Shown here one piece after another: positions 19,843-28,337 of a DNA stretch of 64,000 nt. The notes below the pieces were generated by a model. It was not told the DNA's origin. It made no database searches and was given only the letters and a program-made list of their open reading frames with translations. Position numbers and translations under genes: made by a program. This DNA comes from Saccharopolyspora ipomoeae (GTDB taxonomy: Bacteria > Actinomycetota > Actinomycetes > Mycobacteriales > Pseudonocardiaceae): positions 1-64,000 of the forward strand of contig NZ_JASAOF010000031.1 of NCBI RefSeq assembly GCF_029952525.1. Reading direction: 5' to 3'. The stretch's first letter is position 1; the number at the start of each line of letters is the position of its first letter.

Positions 19843-20039
19843 GAGAAGACCTTCCTGCACGGACTGGCCGTGCGAACTCGAACTGGGGCGCCGACGAGAG
19901 ACCCCGGCACCGCGCTCGGCACCGGGGCCCGACGAGCACGCTCGTCGCTCGTCGACGTGATTTTCAGTTGTCGCCTCGGCCGGGAGGCGCCGTGACCGCG
20001 TCAGCCGGCCGGCAGCGCGTCCCGGACCGCCTGGCGGCC

Positions 20040-20207
20040 TCAGCCGGTGGCCGACTCCAGGGCGTCGCCCAGGTTCTTGGCCTCCTCGACCGACATCTCG
20101 ACGACGAGCCGCCCACCACCCTCAAGCGGGACGCGCATCACGATGCCGCGTCCCTCCTTCGCCACCTCGAGGGGACCGTCACCGGTCCGGGGCTTCATGG
20201 CCGCCAT
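20040..20207 (-). CDS. DUF3117 family small protein (Rv1211-like)
   Basis: 55 aa: MAAMKPRTGDGPLEVAKEG, then a beta-strand-rich core with RVPLEGGGRLVVEM and SVEEAKNLGDAL. The ATG at 20207 follows GGAGGGAG. This tiny protein is highly conserved across actinobacteria and lies near tag and gpg genes in mycobacteria (Rv1211). Its function is unknown. Confidence 0.9.
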   Translation of the reverse strand: MAAMKPRTGDGPLEVAKEGRGIVMRVPLEGGGRLVVEMSVEEAKNLGDALESATG

Positions 20208-20583
20208 AGCGTGCTCCCTCCGTGAAATCTTCCCCCGCTGGTCGCCACAACCAGCTCGGGTCCACCCCCATTCTCCCCCATCCCGAGGCGTGGACGAAAC
20301 CGAACCGATCAACTCGTGTCGCCCGTGCGCTGGTCGAATATCGCCGACGGCTGGCAGACTCACCGTTCGTGTGGGGTGTTTCGGCGCCGTTCGGCACATC
20401 GCGGACACCGTCTGCGATCACCGTGAGGAGCCGTTCCACTCCGGCGTGTCACCGATCTCACGGCGGCCGTCCCGGCGACCAGCGGGGACACCGTCCAACC
20501 GGGACGGCGCGCCGGCCGCGCGGTCCACAGTGGAAGTGCTCGCGCGATCCCGCCGCAACGGACGTCAAGGCAAGGAGCTTGGA
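20208..20583. other. Divergent intergenic region DUF3117 / enoyl-CoA hydratase
   Basis: 376 bases between two divergent genes, so it must hold both promoters. I see no convincing hairpin, repeat or small coding region; the open frames crossing it lack ribosome sites. Confidence 0.5.
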
Positions 20584-21366
20584 GTGACCGACGTACTGCT
20601 GACCGAGGACACCGCTGGTGTGCGGCTGCTCACGTTGAACCGCCCCGAGTCGTTCAACTCGCTCAACATCGAGCTCAAGCAGGCGCTGCTGACGGCCCTG
20701 CGGGAAGCCGCGGCGGACGACTCGGTGCGCGCGCTGGTGATCACCGGCGCGGGCAAGGCGTTCTGCGCCGGACAGGACCTCAAGGAGCACATCCAACTCC
20801 TCTCCAGCGGCGACCCGAGCCCGCTGAAGACGGTCGAGGAGCACTACAACCCGATCACCAAGGCGCTGGCGACGATGCCCAAGCCGGTGATCGCGGCCGT
20901 CAACGGCACGGCGGCCGGGGCGGGCGCGGCGATCGCCTACGCCAGCGACCTGCGGATCGCGGCGACCGGCTCGAAGTTCCTGATGGCCTTCGCCAACGTG
21001 GGCCTGTCCACGGACTCGGGCGCCTCCTGGACGCTGCCGCGGCTGATCGGCTACGGCCGCGCGATGGAGATGCTGCTGCTGGCCCAGCCGGTGCAGGCCG
21101 ACGAGGCGCTGCGCATCGGCATGGTCAACCAGGTCGTCGAGGACGCCCTGACGGTGGCGATGGAGCTGGCCACCCGCATGGCCGCGGGCCCCACCTTCGC
21201 CTACGCCCGCATCAAGGAAGCCGTCCAAGCAGCCTCCGCGGAGGCCCTCGACGAAGCCCTCGCGGTCGAAGCGGGCGCCCAGAACGAAGCGGGCCTCACG
21301 GCAGACCACAAGGAGGCGGTCGCCGCCTTCGTCGACAAGCGCGACCCCAACTTCACGGGCCGCTGA
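20584..21366 (+). CDS. Enoyl-CoA hydratase/isomerase family protein
   Basis: 260 aa; the GTG follows AAGGAG at six bases. Crotonase-fold motifs: AFCAGQDLKEH (oxyanion loop), VNGTAAGAGAAIAYASDLRIAA (second oxyanion Gly region), and STDSGASWTLPRLIG. The Asp at the DSG position, in place of a Glu, resembles PaaG-type isomerases, so a 1,2-epoxyphenylacetyl-CoA isomerase-like or hydratase role is possible. Lone gene, so the pathway is not shown by context. Confidence 0.88.
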   Translation: MTDVLLTEDTAGVRLLTLNRPESFNSLNIELKQALLTALREAAADDSVRALVITGAGKAFCAGQDLKEHIQLLSSGDPSPLKTVEEHYNPITKALATMPKPVIAAVNGTAAGAGAAIAYASDLRIAATGSKFLMAFANVGLSTDSGASWTLPRLIGYGRAMEMLLLAQPVQADEALRIGMVNQVVEDALTVAMELATRMAAGPTFAYARIKEAVQAASAEALDEALAVEAGAQNEAGLTADHKEAVAAFVDKRDPNFTGR

Positions 21367-21376
21367 CCCTCGGCCA

Positions 21377-21422
21377 CCCGATTTCAATGGAAGTCGTGTT
21401 CCCGACTTCCATTGAAATCGGG
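21377..21422. terminator. Family-1 palindrome between enoyl-CoA hydratase and tag
   Basis: Perfect 20-bp stem (21377-21396 with 21403-21422) and a 6-base loop TGTTCC at a convergent junction, 10 bases after one stop and 14 before the other. The arm repeats the 16856 sequence. It should act as a bidirectional terminator despite lacking a T tract. Confidence 0.85.
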
Positions 21423-21435
21423 AACCCCCGCGCGG

Positions 21436-22059
21436 TCAGGCTCGCCAGCAGTGCTGGAGGTGGTCGTCGACCATGCCCGTGGCCTGCATGAGGGCGTAGC
21501 AGGTGGTGGGGCCGACGAAGACGAAGCCCCGGCGTTTGAGCTCCTTGGCCATGGCCTTCGACTCGTCGGTGATGGCGGGGACGTCGCCGAGCGCGGCCGG
21601 GCGTTCGGATTCCGGCCTGCGGGGCGGGGCGAAGGACCAGAGGAGGTCGTCGAGCGGGACGTCGAGGTCCAGGACCGCGCGGGCGTTGGTGATGGCGGCG
21701 TCGATCTTGGCGCGGTTGCGGACGATCGAGGCGTCGGCCAGCAGCCGCTGCCGGTCGTCCTCGTCGAAGGCCGCGACCTCCTCGGGGTCGAAACCGGCGA
21801 AGGCCTCGCGGAAGGCCGGGCGCTTGCGCAGGATCGTCAGCCACGACAGGCCGGACTGGAACGACTCCAGGGTGATCCGCTCGTAGAGCTCCGGGACCCC
21901 GCGCAGCGCGACTCCCCATTCCTGGTCGTGGTAGGCGGCGTAGTCGGGTTGCGCGGCGCCCCACGGGCACCGCGCGCGACCGTCCTCGCCGATGACGACC
22001 GCCCCGTTTACAGCGGCCCCGTTACCCGCAGCCCCGTTGCCGACGGCACCGTCACTCAT
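21436..22059 (-). CDS. tag: DNA-3-methyladenine glycosylase I
   Basis: 207 aa. The ATG at 22059 lies in an 8-base overlap with the preceding DivIVA-like gene. Tag family motifs: RCPWGAAQPDYAAYHDQEWGVAL near the start, FQSGLSWLTILRKRPAFREAF, and C-terminal FVGPTTCYALMQATGMVDDHLQHCW with the zinc Cys/His residues. It excises 3-methyladenine from alkylated DNA. The first 22 residues are a Gly/Asn/Ala repeat extension. Synteny with mycobacterial tagA (Rv1210). Confidence 0.93.
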   Translation of the reverse strand: MSDGAVGNGAAGNGAAVNGAVVIGEDGRARCPWGAAQPDYAAYHDQEWGVALRGVPELYERITLESFQSGLSWLTILRKRPAFREAFAGFDPEEVAAFDEDDRQRLLADASIVRNRAKIDAAITNARAVLDLDVPLDDLLWSFAPPRRPESERPAALGDVPAITDESKAMAKELKRRGFVFVGPTTCYALMQATGMVDDHLQHCWRA

Positions 22060-22423
22060 CCTCGGCACCGCCCCGGGCGCGCGCCTTGTCGAGCTCCTGC
22101 CCGGCGACGTCGAGCTGGCGCTCCAGCACCGCGATCCGTCCGTGCAGCTCGTCGAGCTCGCCGGCGAGCCGGTCCAGCACCCAGTCCACCTCGGTGACCT
22201 TGTAGCCCCGCAGGACCTGCTGGAACCGGACCGCGCGCACGTCGGAACCCTCGACGTCGGACGAGGGGAGCCGGGTGGGCGTGGAGCCGGGCGGCAGCGG
22301 CGCGAGCTGCTCGCCCCGCCCGAACACCAGCGAAGCGAGCAGGTACACGACGGCCGCGACCGCCAGCACCACGAACACGTAGATGAGCGCACTAGCCACG
22401 GAGCCAATCGTGGCACGCCCCAC
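22052..22423 (-). CDS. DivIVA domain-containing membrane protein (Rv1209-like)
   Basis: 123 aa: an N-terminal membrane helix (ALIYVFVVLAVAAVVYLLASLVF), then the short DivIVA-type motif FQQVLRGYKVTEVDWVLDRLAGELDELHGRIAVLE that continues into a coiled coil. Such proteins sit at poles or septa in actinobacteria; the exact role is unknown. Its stop region overlaps the tag start, implying an operon. A GTG nearer the helix (22399) could be the true start. Confidence 0.82.
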   Translation of the reverse strand: MGRATIGSVASALIYVFVVLAVAAVVYLLASLVFGRGEQLAPLPPGSTPTRLPSSDVEGSDVRAVRFQQVLRGYKVTEVDWVLDRLAGELDELHGRIAVLERQLDVAGQELDKARARGGAEDE

Positions 22424-22429
22424 CGACCG

Positions 22430-22640
22430 TCAGGCAGACGGCCGGATCGCACGCGGCGCAGCCGCGAGGCGTGAACACCACCCTCGCAGCCCGCACCGCC
22501 GCGGGTTCTGAGACGTCGTCTGGCGAGTACGCCGGGACGCCGCGTATTGGCTGGCATACATCAGGAGCGGCGCACGGAGTCCAGACGGCGTCTCAGGTTC
22601 CGCTACCCGCACCGCCGAGCAAGACGACCGCGGACGGAGA
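22430..22640 (-). repeat. Structured 3'-end repeat, copy C
   Basis: Stem arms TGAGACGTCGTCTGG (22509-22523) and CCAGACGGCGTCTCA (22581-22595): fully paired with one G-U although the sequence differs from copies A, B and E. The outer GCGG/CCGC helix and ATACATCAGGAG loop are conserved. The left part shares CCGTCAGGCA with copies D and E. It ends about 20 bases before the PadR stop codon. Confidence 0.82.
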
Positions 22641-22658
22641 TCCGGTCTTGGCGGGTGC

Positions 22659-22988
22659 TCAGGTCTTGGCAGGAGCCGTGAGGACTCCTTCGATGGCGTG
22701 GGTGAATTCTCGCCAGGCGCGGCGTTCCGCCTGGAGGGTTTGGGTGCCCGCCTGGGTGAGCCGGTACGTGCGCCGCTGGCGGCCGCCAACGGTGCTCCAG
22801 GAGCTCTGCACGAATCCGGCTCGCTCTAGTCTGCGCAGCGCCGGGTAGACCGTGCCGGTGGGCAGGTCCAGGGCGCCACCACTGCGTTCCTGCAAAGCCT
22901 CGATGATCGCGTAACCGTGCAACGCCCTGCCGTCGAGGGTGGCCAGGAGCAGGGCGTCCAGGTGGCCGCGGAGCGCATCAGCCTTCAC
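22659..22988 (-). CDS. PadR family transcriptional regulator
   Basis: 109 aa. The PadR winged helix is clear: HLDALLLATLDGRALHGYAIIEAL, then LDLPTGTVYPALRRLERAGFV and the wing GGRQRRTYRLTQAG. The C-terminal dimer helix is short. It is divergent from the hypothetical gene at 23166; the shared upstream region contains a perfect palindrome AGGACCAAGGTCCT at 23040, a possible self-operator. Effector unknown. Confidence 0.88.
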   Translation of the reverse strand: MKADALRGHLDALLLATLDGRALHGYAIIEALQERSGGALDLPTGTVYPALRRLERAGFVQSSWSTVGGRQRRTYRLTQAGTQTLQAERRAWREFTHAIEGVLTAPAKT

Positions 22989-23165
22989 AGGTAGCGACTC
23001 TACGGATATTTCCGGGCAGTGTCACCGCCTCCACACAAGAGGACCAAGGTCCTTTCGCGATCAGGACCTCCATGATGTGAGTCACAGCAGCTTGAGTCGG
23101 CCGATCGGGTGGTGTGGACCCGAACGGACGCTCCCGATCGGCTGAATCGAGCACACTCGGGGATC

Positions 23166-23582
23166 GTGAAACGGAGGCCGACCCTCCCTCCGCCGAACCC
23201 CGACCAGGAGCCGATTGCCGTGCCCGACCGCGAAGCGGAAACGACCAGTGGTGCCGGCCTGCTCGCCAGGTCCGCCCCGGCCACCCCGAGCCCCCGGGAC
23301 ACCACCGACCACACCGACCGGCTGGCCGCCCTCGACCAGGCCCGCGTCTACCTGAACTCGCTGGTCGACGTCCTCGACCAGCACCCCGCACCGAGCCTCG
23401 ACCTCGACGAGGCGAAGTGGCGGCTCGCGGAGATCGTCGACGAGCTGGCCGTCGAGCAGCCCAGCCCGCCGCGGGTGCAGTCGCGCTGGATCCGGCTGGT
23501 GCCGGTGCTGCGCGAGGTCCGCCCGGACATCCCGTTCCCCGCCCTCACCCACCTGATCCGCACCGCGCTCGGCGTGGCCTGA
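23166..23582 (+). CDS. Hypothetical protein
   Basis: 138 aa from a GTG at 23166 (a GTG at 23220 is an alternative; neither has a clear ribosome site). The first 55 residues are Pro/Ser/Thr-rich and low complexity; the rest looks like a compact helical domain (DQARVYLNSLVDVL, AKWRLAEIVDELAV, WIRLVPVLREVRP). I do not recognise the family. It ends 1 base from folP on the other strand. In M. tuberculosis this slot holds gpgS, which is absent here. Confidence 0.55.
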   Translation: MKRRPTLPPPNPDQEPIAVPDREAETTSGAGLLARSAPATPSPRDTTDHTDRLAALDQARVYLNSLVDVLDQHPAPSLDLDEAKWRLAEIVDELAVEQPSPPRVQSRWIRLVPVLREVRPDIPFPALTHLIRTALGVA

Positions 23583-23583
23583 T

Positions 23584-24459
23584 TCAGGCCAGGCCGCGCA
23601 GCACCTGATCCGGCTGCCGGGTGCCGGAGATGGTGGCGACCATGTCGACGACCCGGCGGGTCTCGCGCACCTGGTGCGCGCGGAAGACGCGGGCGCCCTG
23701 CCACGCCGCCACGGCTGTCGCGGCCAGGGTGCCCTCCAGCCGTTCGGTGACCTCGGTGCCGAGGGTCTCGCCGACGAAGTCCTTGTTCGACAGCGCCATC
23801 AGCACCGGCCAGCCGGTGTCGACGAGCTCGCCCGCCCGGCGCAGCAGCGCCAGGCCGTGCCAGGTGTTCTTGCCGAAGTCGTGCGTCGGGTCGATGAGCA
23901 CGCCTTCGGCCGGAACGCCGAGCGCCACCATCCGCTCGGCCCGCTCGACGAGCTCCGCGGTCACCTCGGCGACCACGTCGGCGTAGCGGGGGCGGTAGGC
24001 GTCGGTGCGCGGGGCGAGCCCGCCGGTGTGCGAGCAGACGACGCCGACGCGGTGCTCGGCGGCGACCTCGGCCAGCTTCGGGTCGGCGCCCGCCCAGGTG
24101 TCGTTGAGCAGGTCTGCGCCCGCTTCGCAGACCTGGGCGGCGACCTCGTGCCGCCAGGTGTCGACGCTGATCACCAGGTTCGGGTGCCGCTCGCGGACCG
24201 CGGTCACGAACGGCACCACCCGGGCCGCCTCGTCGGCGGCGTCGACGCGTTCGCCCTGCGCACCGGCGCGGACACCGCCGATGTCGACGATGTCCGCCCC
24301 GTCGGCCACCGCCCGGTCGACCGCGGCGAGCGCGGCGTCGGCGGCGAACGTGCGGCCGCGGTCGAAGAACGAGTCGCGGGTCCGGTTGACGATGCCCATC
24401 ACCAGCGGCCGGTCGGACGGCATCTCCTTGTCCCGGAACCGCAGCTGTCGTGCGCTCAT
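23584..24459 (-). CDS. folP2: Dihydropteroate synthase-like protein, FolP2 type
   Basis: 291-aa TIM-barrel protein of the DHPS family. The diagnostic N-terminal loop reads MGIVNRTRDSFFDRG instead of the canonical NVTPDSFSDGG, and other barrel motifs are DIVDIGGVRA, ISVDTWR, NDTWAG and IDPTHDFGKNTWH. This variant loop is that of mycobacterial FolP2 (Rv1207), which to my knowledge lacks normal DHPS activity. Its ATG overlaps the upstream LOG stop by 4 bases, forming LOG-LOG-folP2. The true reaction is uncertain. Confidence 0.87.
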   Translation of the reverse strand: MSARQLRFRDKEMPSDRPLVMGIVNRTRDSFFDRGRTFAADAALAAVDRAVADGADIVDIGGVRAGAQGERVDAADEAARVVPFVTAVRERHPNLVISVDTWRHEVAAQVCEAGADLLNDTWAGADPKLAEVAAEHRVGVVCSHTGGLAPRTDAYRPRYADVVAEVTAELVERAERMVALGVPAEGVLIDPTHDFGKNTWHGLALLRRAGELVDTGWPVLMALSNKDFVGETLGTEVTERLEGTLAATAVAAWQGARVFRAHQVRETRRVVDMVATISGTRQPDQVLRGLA

Positions 24460-25007
24460 GCGGCGAGGGCGTCGAGGGCTTCGTCGACGTCGGCGGTCAC
24501 GGTCAGCACGTCGAGCGAGCGCTGCGAGGCGAAACCGGTCTCCACCAGGCCGTTGAGCCAGTCCAGCAGGCCCTGGAAGTGCCCGTCCGGGTCGAGCAGC
24601 ACCACCGGCTTGGCGTGCATCCCCAGGTAGCGGGCGGTCCAGATCTCGAAGAGCTCCTCGCAGGTCCCGATGCCGCCGGGCAGGGTCAGGAACGCGTTGG
24701 AGTGCGCGTCCATCAGGCCCTTGCGCTCGCGCATGGTGTCGACGACCAGCAGCTCGTCGGAATCGGTGTCACCGACCTCGCGGTCGACCAGCGCCCGCGG
24801 GATGACGCCGATGGTGCGGCCGCCGTCGGCGCGGGCCGCGCGGGCGATCTCGCCCATCATCGAGACCTTGCCGCCGCCGGAGACCAGCGTCCACCCGCGC
24901 TTGGCGATCTTGCGACCCACCTCGGCGGCCAGGTCCAGGTAGTGCTGCGGCACCGGCCCGGACGCGCAGTAGACGCAGACCGATACGTCCGCCGAAGGGG
25001 TGTTCAA
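24456..25007 (-). CDS. LOG family protein (cytokinin riboside phosphoribohydrolase-like)
   Basis: 183 aa. The start is a TTG at 25007 with GGAGG seven bases upstream, overlapping the stop of the previous LOG gene (TTGA). Motifs: SVCVYCASG at the N-terminus, GWTLVSGGGKVSMMG, MRERKGLMDAHSNAFLTLPGG and PGGIGTCEELFE, the LOG phosphoribohydrolase signature. It would hydrolyse nucleotide 5'-monophosphates at the N-glycosidic bond. Encoded directly before folP2. Confidence 0.88.
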   Translation of the reverse strand: MNTPSADVSVCVYCASGPVPQHYLDLAAEVGRKIAKRGWTLVSGGGKVSMMGEIARAARADGGRTIGVIPRALVDREVGDTDSDELLVVDTMRERKGLMDAHSNAFLTLPGGIGTCEELFEIWTARYLGMHAKPVVLLDPDGHFQGLLDWLNGLVETGFASQRSLDVLTVTADVDEALDALAA

Positions 25008-25789
25008 TGGGTCGCCTCCCACGCCTCGTAGGCCTCCTGCACGATCGACACCGCGTCGTCGATGTCGTCGGTGACGTGCAGCAGCTCCATGTCCTTCTCG
25101 CCGATCTTGCCGCCTTCGAGCATCCGGTCCCGGATCCAGTCGTAGAGCCCCTGCCAGTAGTCGCTGCCGAAGAGCACGACCGGGAACTTGGTGACCTTCT
25201 TCGTCTGCACCAGGGTCAGCGCCTCGAACAGCTCGTCCATGGTGCCGAAGCCGCCGGGCAGGCAGATGAACGCCTGCGCGTACTTCATGAACATCGTCTT
25301 GCGGACGAAGAAGTACCGGAAGTTGACGCCCAGGTCGACCCACGGGTTCAGGCCCTGCTCGAACGGCAGCTCGATGCCCAGGCCGATCGACAGCCCGCCG
25401 GCCTCGGAGGCGCCGCGGTTGACGGCCTCCATCGTGCCGGGGCCGCCGCCGGTGATGGACGCGCAGCCGATCTCGGCCAGCGCCTTGCCCAGCGCCACGC
25501 CGGTGGCGTACTCGGGGTGCTCGCGCGGGGTGCGGGCGGAACCGAAGACGGTGACCGCGCGCGGCACCTCGGCCAGCGCGCCGAAGCCCTCGACGAACTC
25601 GGCCTGGATCCGCAGCACCCGCCACGGGTCGGTGTGCACCCAGTCGGAAGGGCCTCTGGAGTCCAGCAGGCGCTGGTCGGTGGTGGTCGGCTCGCTCAAT
25701 CTGGAGCGGCGCAGCACCACGGGTCCGCGTTGCTTCTCGTGCGGGCGCTCCACGCCGTTGGGTTCACCCCACTGGCCATCGACTGTCAT
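25004..25789 (-). CDS. LOG family protein, long form (Rv1205-neighbourhood type)
   Basis: 261 aa from an ATG at 25789. A ~60-residue leader (RGPVVLRRSRLSEPTTTDQR) precedes the Rossmann fold: VTVFGSARTPREH, ASITGGGPGTMEAVNRGA, MKYAQAFICLPGGFGTMDELFEAL. The PGGxGTxxE motif is the LOG/lysine decarboxylase-like signature; these are not lysine decarboxylases. The larger size marks it as a distinct LOG subgroup (as in actinobacterial TIGR00730-type proteins). It heads the LOG-LOG-folP2 operon. Confidence 0.88.
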   Translation of the reverse strand: MTVDGQWGEPNGVERPHEKQRGPVVLRRSRLSEPTTTDQRLLDSRGPSDWVHTDPWRVLRIQAEFVEGFGALAEVPRAVTVFGSARTPREHPEYATGVALGKALAEIGCASITGGGPGTMEAVNRGASEAGGLSIGLGIELPFEQGLNPWVDLGVNFRYFFVRKTMFMKYAQAFICLPGGFGTMDELFEALTLVQTKKVTKFPVVLFGSDYWQGLYDWIRDRMLEGGKIGEKDMELLHVTDDIDDAVSIVQEAYEAWEATH

Positions 25790-26021
25790 GGTGTCGAGCC
25801 TACGCAGCCGCCGATCGTTCTCCGAGTCGCCCCGCCGCTGTACGCGGACGGTGAAATGCCTGTTCACGGGGGATTCACAGGGCCGTCTCGCGGCGTACGA
25901 TACGAAGAAAAGATCTAGCGGCGCCGGCGACGCGAGCCGGGCGCCACCCGCAGATCCGCTCCTGATCTACGCAGGCGCTCCAGCGCCGTCGGGCCGTCCC
26001 CCACGAGCCCGGGAGTCGATC

Positions 26022-26963
26022 ATGCTCATCGAACTGCTCATCGCAATCCTCGTGCTCGGTGTCGTCTACGTCGCTTCGAGCGTCAAGATCATCAAGCAGT
26101 ACGAGCGGGGCGTGGTGTTCCGCTTCGGCAGGCTGCAGGAGCTCACCCGCGGCCCCGGGATCACCACGATCGTTCCCGCCGTGGACCACTTGCGGAAGGT
26201 GAACCTGCAGATCGTCACGATGCCGGTGCCCGCGCAGGAGGGCATCACCCGCGACAACGTCACGGTCCGGGTCGACGCGGTCGTGTACTTCCGGGTGCAG
26301 GACGCGGCGCGGGCCGTGGTCAACGTCGAGGACTACCTGTTCGCGATGGGTCAGCTCGCCCAGACCTCGCTGCGGTCGATCATCGGCAAGAGCGACCTCG
26401 ACGACCTGCTGTCCAACCGCGAACGCCTCAACCAGGGCCTGGAAATCATGATCGACAGCCCGGCGCTGGAGTGGGGCGTGCACATCGACCGGGTGGAGAT
26501 CAAGGACGTCTCGCTGCCGGAGTCGATGAAGCGCTCCATCGCCCGCCAGGCCGAGGCGGAGCGCGAGCGCCGGTCGCGGGTGATCTCCGCCGACGGCGAG
26601 TTCCAGGCTTCCCGCAAGCTCTCCGACGCCGCCCGCGTCATGTCCGACACCCCCGCTGCGCTGCAGCTGCGCCTGCTGGAGACGGTCGTCGAGGTCGCGG
26701 CGGAGAAGAACTCCACGCTGGTCCTGCCGTTCCCGGTCGAACTCCTCCGGTTCGTCGACACCATCCAGCAACAACCGGGCACCCAATCGGCATCCGAGAC
26801 CCCCGCGGAAGCGGAGGTCCCGAGCGAACCCGAACCCCAGGAGCTCACCGAAGCCGAACGCCGAGCCGCGGACCTCCCGGCCGAAACCACCCCCGCCCCA
26901 GCCCTCCCCCAGCAAAGAGCCACCGAAGAACCGGCCGACACGGAGGTCCTCGGCACCGCCTAA
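26022..26963 (+). CDS. SPFH/Band 7 slipin (stomatin-like) membrane protein
   Basis: 313 aa; the ATG follows GGGAG. One N-terminal helix (LIELLIAILVLGVVYVAS), then the Band 7 domain (YERGVVFRFGRLQEL, GPGITTIVPAVDHL, RDNVTVRVDAVVYFRV), a coiled coil rich in Glu/Arg (QAEAERERRSRVISADGEFQASRKL), and an acidic Pro/Glu tail. It lacks the usual NfeD partner. Slipins scaffold membrane microdomains; the specific client is unknown. Confidence 0.9.
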   Translation: MLIELLIAILVLGVVYVASSVKIIKQYERGVVFRFGRLQELTRGPGITTIVPAVDHLRKVNLQIVTMPVPAQEGITRDNVTVRVDAVVYFRVQDAARAVVNVEDYLFAMGQLAQTSLRSIIGKSDLDDLLSNRERLNQGLEIMIDSPALEWGVHIDRVEIKDVSLPESMKRSIARQAEAERERRSRVISADGEFQASRKLSDAARVMSDTPAALQLRLLETVVEVAAEKNSTLVLPFPVELLRFVDTIQQQPGTQSASETPAEAEVPSEPEPQELTEAERRAADLPAETTPAPALPQQRATEEPADTEVLGTA

Positions 26964-26988
26964 CCCCCTCCCGCCCCCAGCGGGTCCT

Positions 26989-27110
26989 CGATTACTCCGG
27001 TAATCCGGTACCCGATTACCGCAGTATTCGGGTACCCGATTACGGCGGTAATCCGTGTTCCGCACGGAGAACTCCCGTAATCGGGGGACGGAATACCGGA
27101 GTATTCGGGG
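26989..27110. repeat. Cluster of GATTAC/GTAATC mini-palindromes
   Basis: Between the convergent slipin and dapE genes lie four or five short palindromes of the form GATTAC-NNNN-GTAATC (26990, 27015, 27038, 27091) separated by GGTACCC. One larger hairpin, GGTACCCGATTAC with GTATTCGGGTACC, spans 27007-27036. It could be a compound bidirectional terminator or a repeat family. Confidence 0.75.
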
Positions 27111-27132
27111 ACCTCCCGGGCGGGGTGAGGGG

Positions 27133-28209
27133 TCAGGCGAGGAAGCGGTGGAGGGTGGCCGCGCAGTGGCGGATCTCCGCCGTGCGGACGTGCTCGTGCT
27201 GGGTGTGGGCCAGGGTCGGGTTGCCGGGTCCGAAGTTGACCGCCGGGAGGCCCCTGGCCGCGAAGCGGGCGACGTCGGTCCAGCCGAGCTTGGCGACCGG
27301 CTCCGCCTCGGAAGCCGCGACGAGCTCGGCGGCGGCCGGCGAGGTCAGGCCGGGCAGGGCACCCGCCGAGAGGTCGGTGACCACGACCTCGTAACCCGAG
27401 AACAGTTCGCGCAGTTCGGCTTCGGCCTGCTCGGCGGACTTGTCGGGGGCGAAGCGGTGGTTGACCGTGACCACGCACGAGTCCGGGACGACGTTGCCCG
27501 CGACGCCGCCGGCGATCTTCACCGCCTGCAGCCCCTCCCGGTACTGGAGACCGTCGATCACCGGGTTGCGCGGGGTGTGCTCGACCAGCCGCTGCAGGAT
27601 CGGCTGCGCGGCGTGGATCGCGTTCTCCCCCATCCACGCGCGCGCCGTGTGCGCGCGGGCGCCGGTGGTGCGGACCTCGACGCGGATCGTGCCCTGGCAG
27701 CCCGCCTCGATCGAGCCGTTCGACGGCTCGCACACCACCGCCAGATCGCCGTCGAGCCACTCCGGCAGCTCGCGCTCGATGCGGCCGAGACCGTTGCGCT
27801 CGGCTTCGATCTCCTCGCAGTCGTAGAACACGAAGGTCAGGTCGTGGCGCGGTTCGGTGAGCGCGGCGGCCAGGTTCAGCATGACCGCGTCGCCGCTCTT
27901 CATGTCCGTGGTGCCGCAGCCGTGCAGCAGCTCCTCGTCACCGGAACCGGTGCGGTGCGACGGCAGGTTGTCGTTGATCGGCACGGTGTCGAGGTGCCCG
28001 GCCAGCACGACGCGCGCGTCGCGGCCGAGGTTCGTGCGCGCCAGCACGGCTTCGCCGTTGCGGACGACCTCCAGGTGCGGGGCCTGCGCTCGCAACGCCT
28101 GCTCGACGGCGTCGGCGATGGTCTTCTCCGAGCCGGAGACGCTGGGGATGTCCACCAGCGCGGCGGTCAGCTCGACGGGGTCCGAGGTGAGGTCCAACGA
28201 AGCGGTCAC
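27133..28209 (-). CDS. dapE: Succinyl-diaminopimelate desuccinylase
   Basis: 358-aa M20 metallohydrolase. Zinc and catalytic motifs: LAGHLDTVPIND, LLHGCGTTDMKSGDA, VFYDCEEIEAERNG, and the C-terminal TDVARFAARGLPAVNFGPGNP with a final His near HTQHEHV. It hydrolyses N-succinyl-LL-diaminopimelate in lysine/peptidoglycan synthesis. dapD lies 3.6 kb away on the opposite strand; in mycobacteria they are adjacent (Rv1201c/Rv1202), the gap here being filled by the secretion cassette. Confidence 0.93.
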   Translation of the reverse strand: MTASLDLTSDPVELTAALVDIPSVSGSEKTIADAVEQALRAQAPHLEVVRNGEAVLARTNLGRDARVVLAGHLDTVPINDNLPSHRTGSGDEELLHGCGTTDMKSGDAVMLNLAAALTEPRHDLTFVFYDCEEIEAERNGLGRIERELPEWLDGDLAVVCEPSNGSIEAGCQGTIRVEVRTTGARAHTARAWMGENAIHAAQPILQRLVEHTPRNPVIDGLQYREGLQAVKIAGGVAGNVVPDSCVVTVNHRFAPDKSAEQAEAELRELFSGYEVVVTDLSAGALPGLTSPAAAELVAASEAEPVAKLGWTDVARFAARGLPAVNFGPGNPTLAHTQHEHVRTAEIRHCAATLHRFLA

Positions 28210-28337
28210 GCCCGGCAGGCTACTCGGGTGAACTGCGTGACCTGCACCGGCGGGAACCGAATCGCCCGAACCGCCATCAGAGTCAAGATCAGCGGGCTAG
28301 GCTCCCGCATCGAATCGGGCGGCTCGCGGAGGCGGAC

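Noticed and set aside
16864..19995. 1043-aa plus-strand open frame opposite the MFS and pepA genes
   Set aside because: It crosses two real genes and an intergenic palindrome on the other strand and is low-complexity; a GC-skew artefact.
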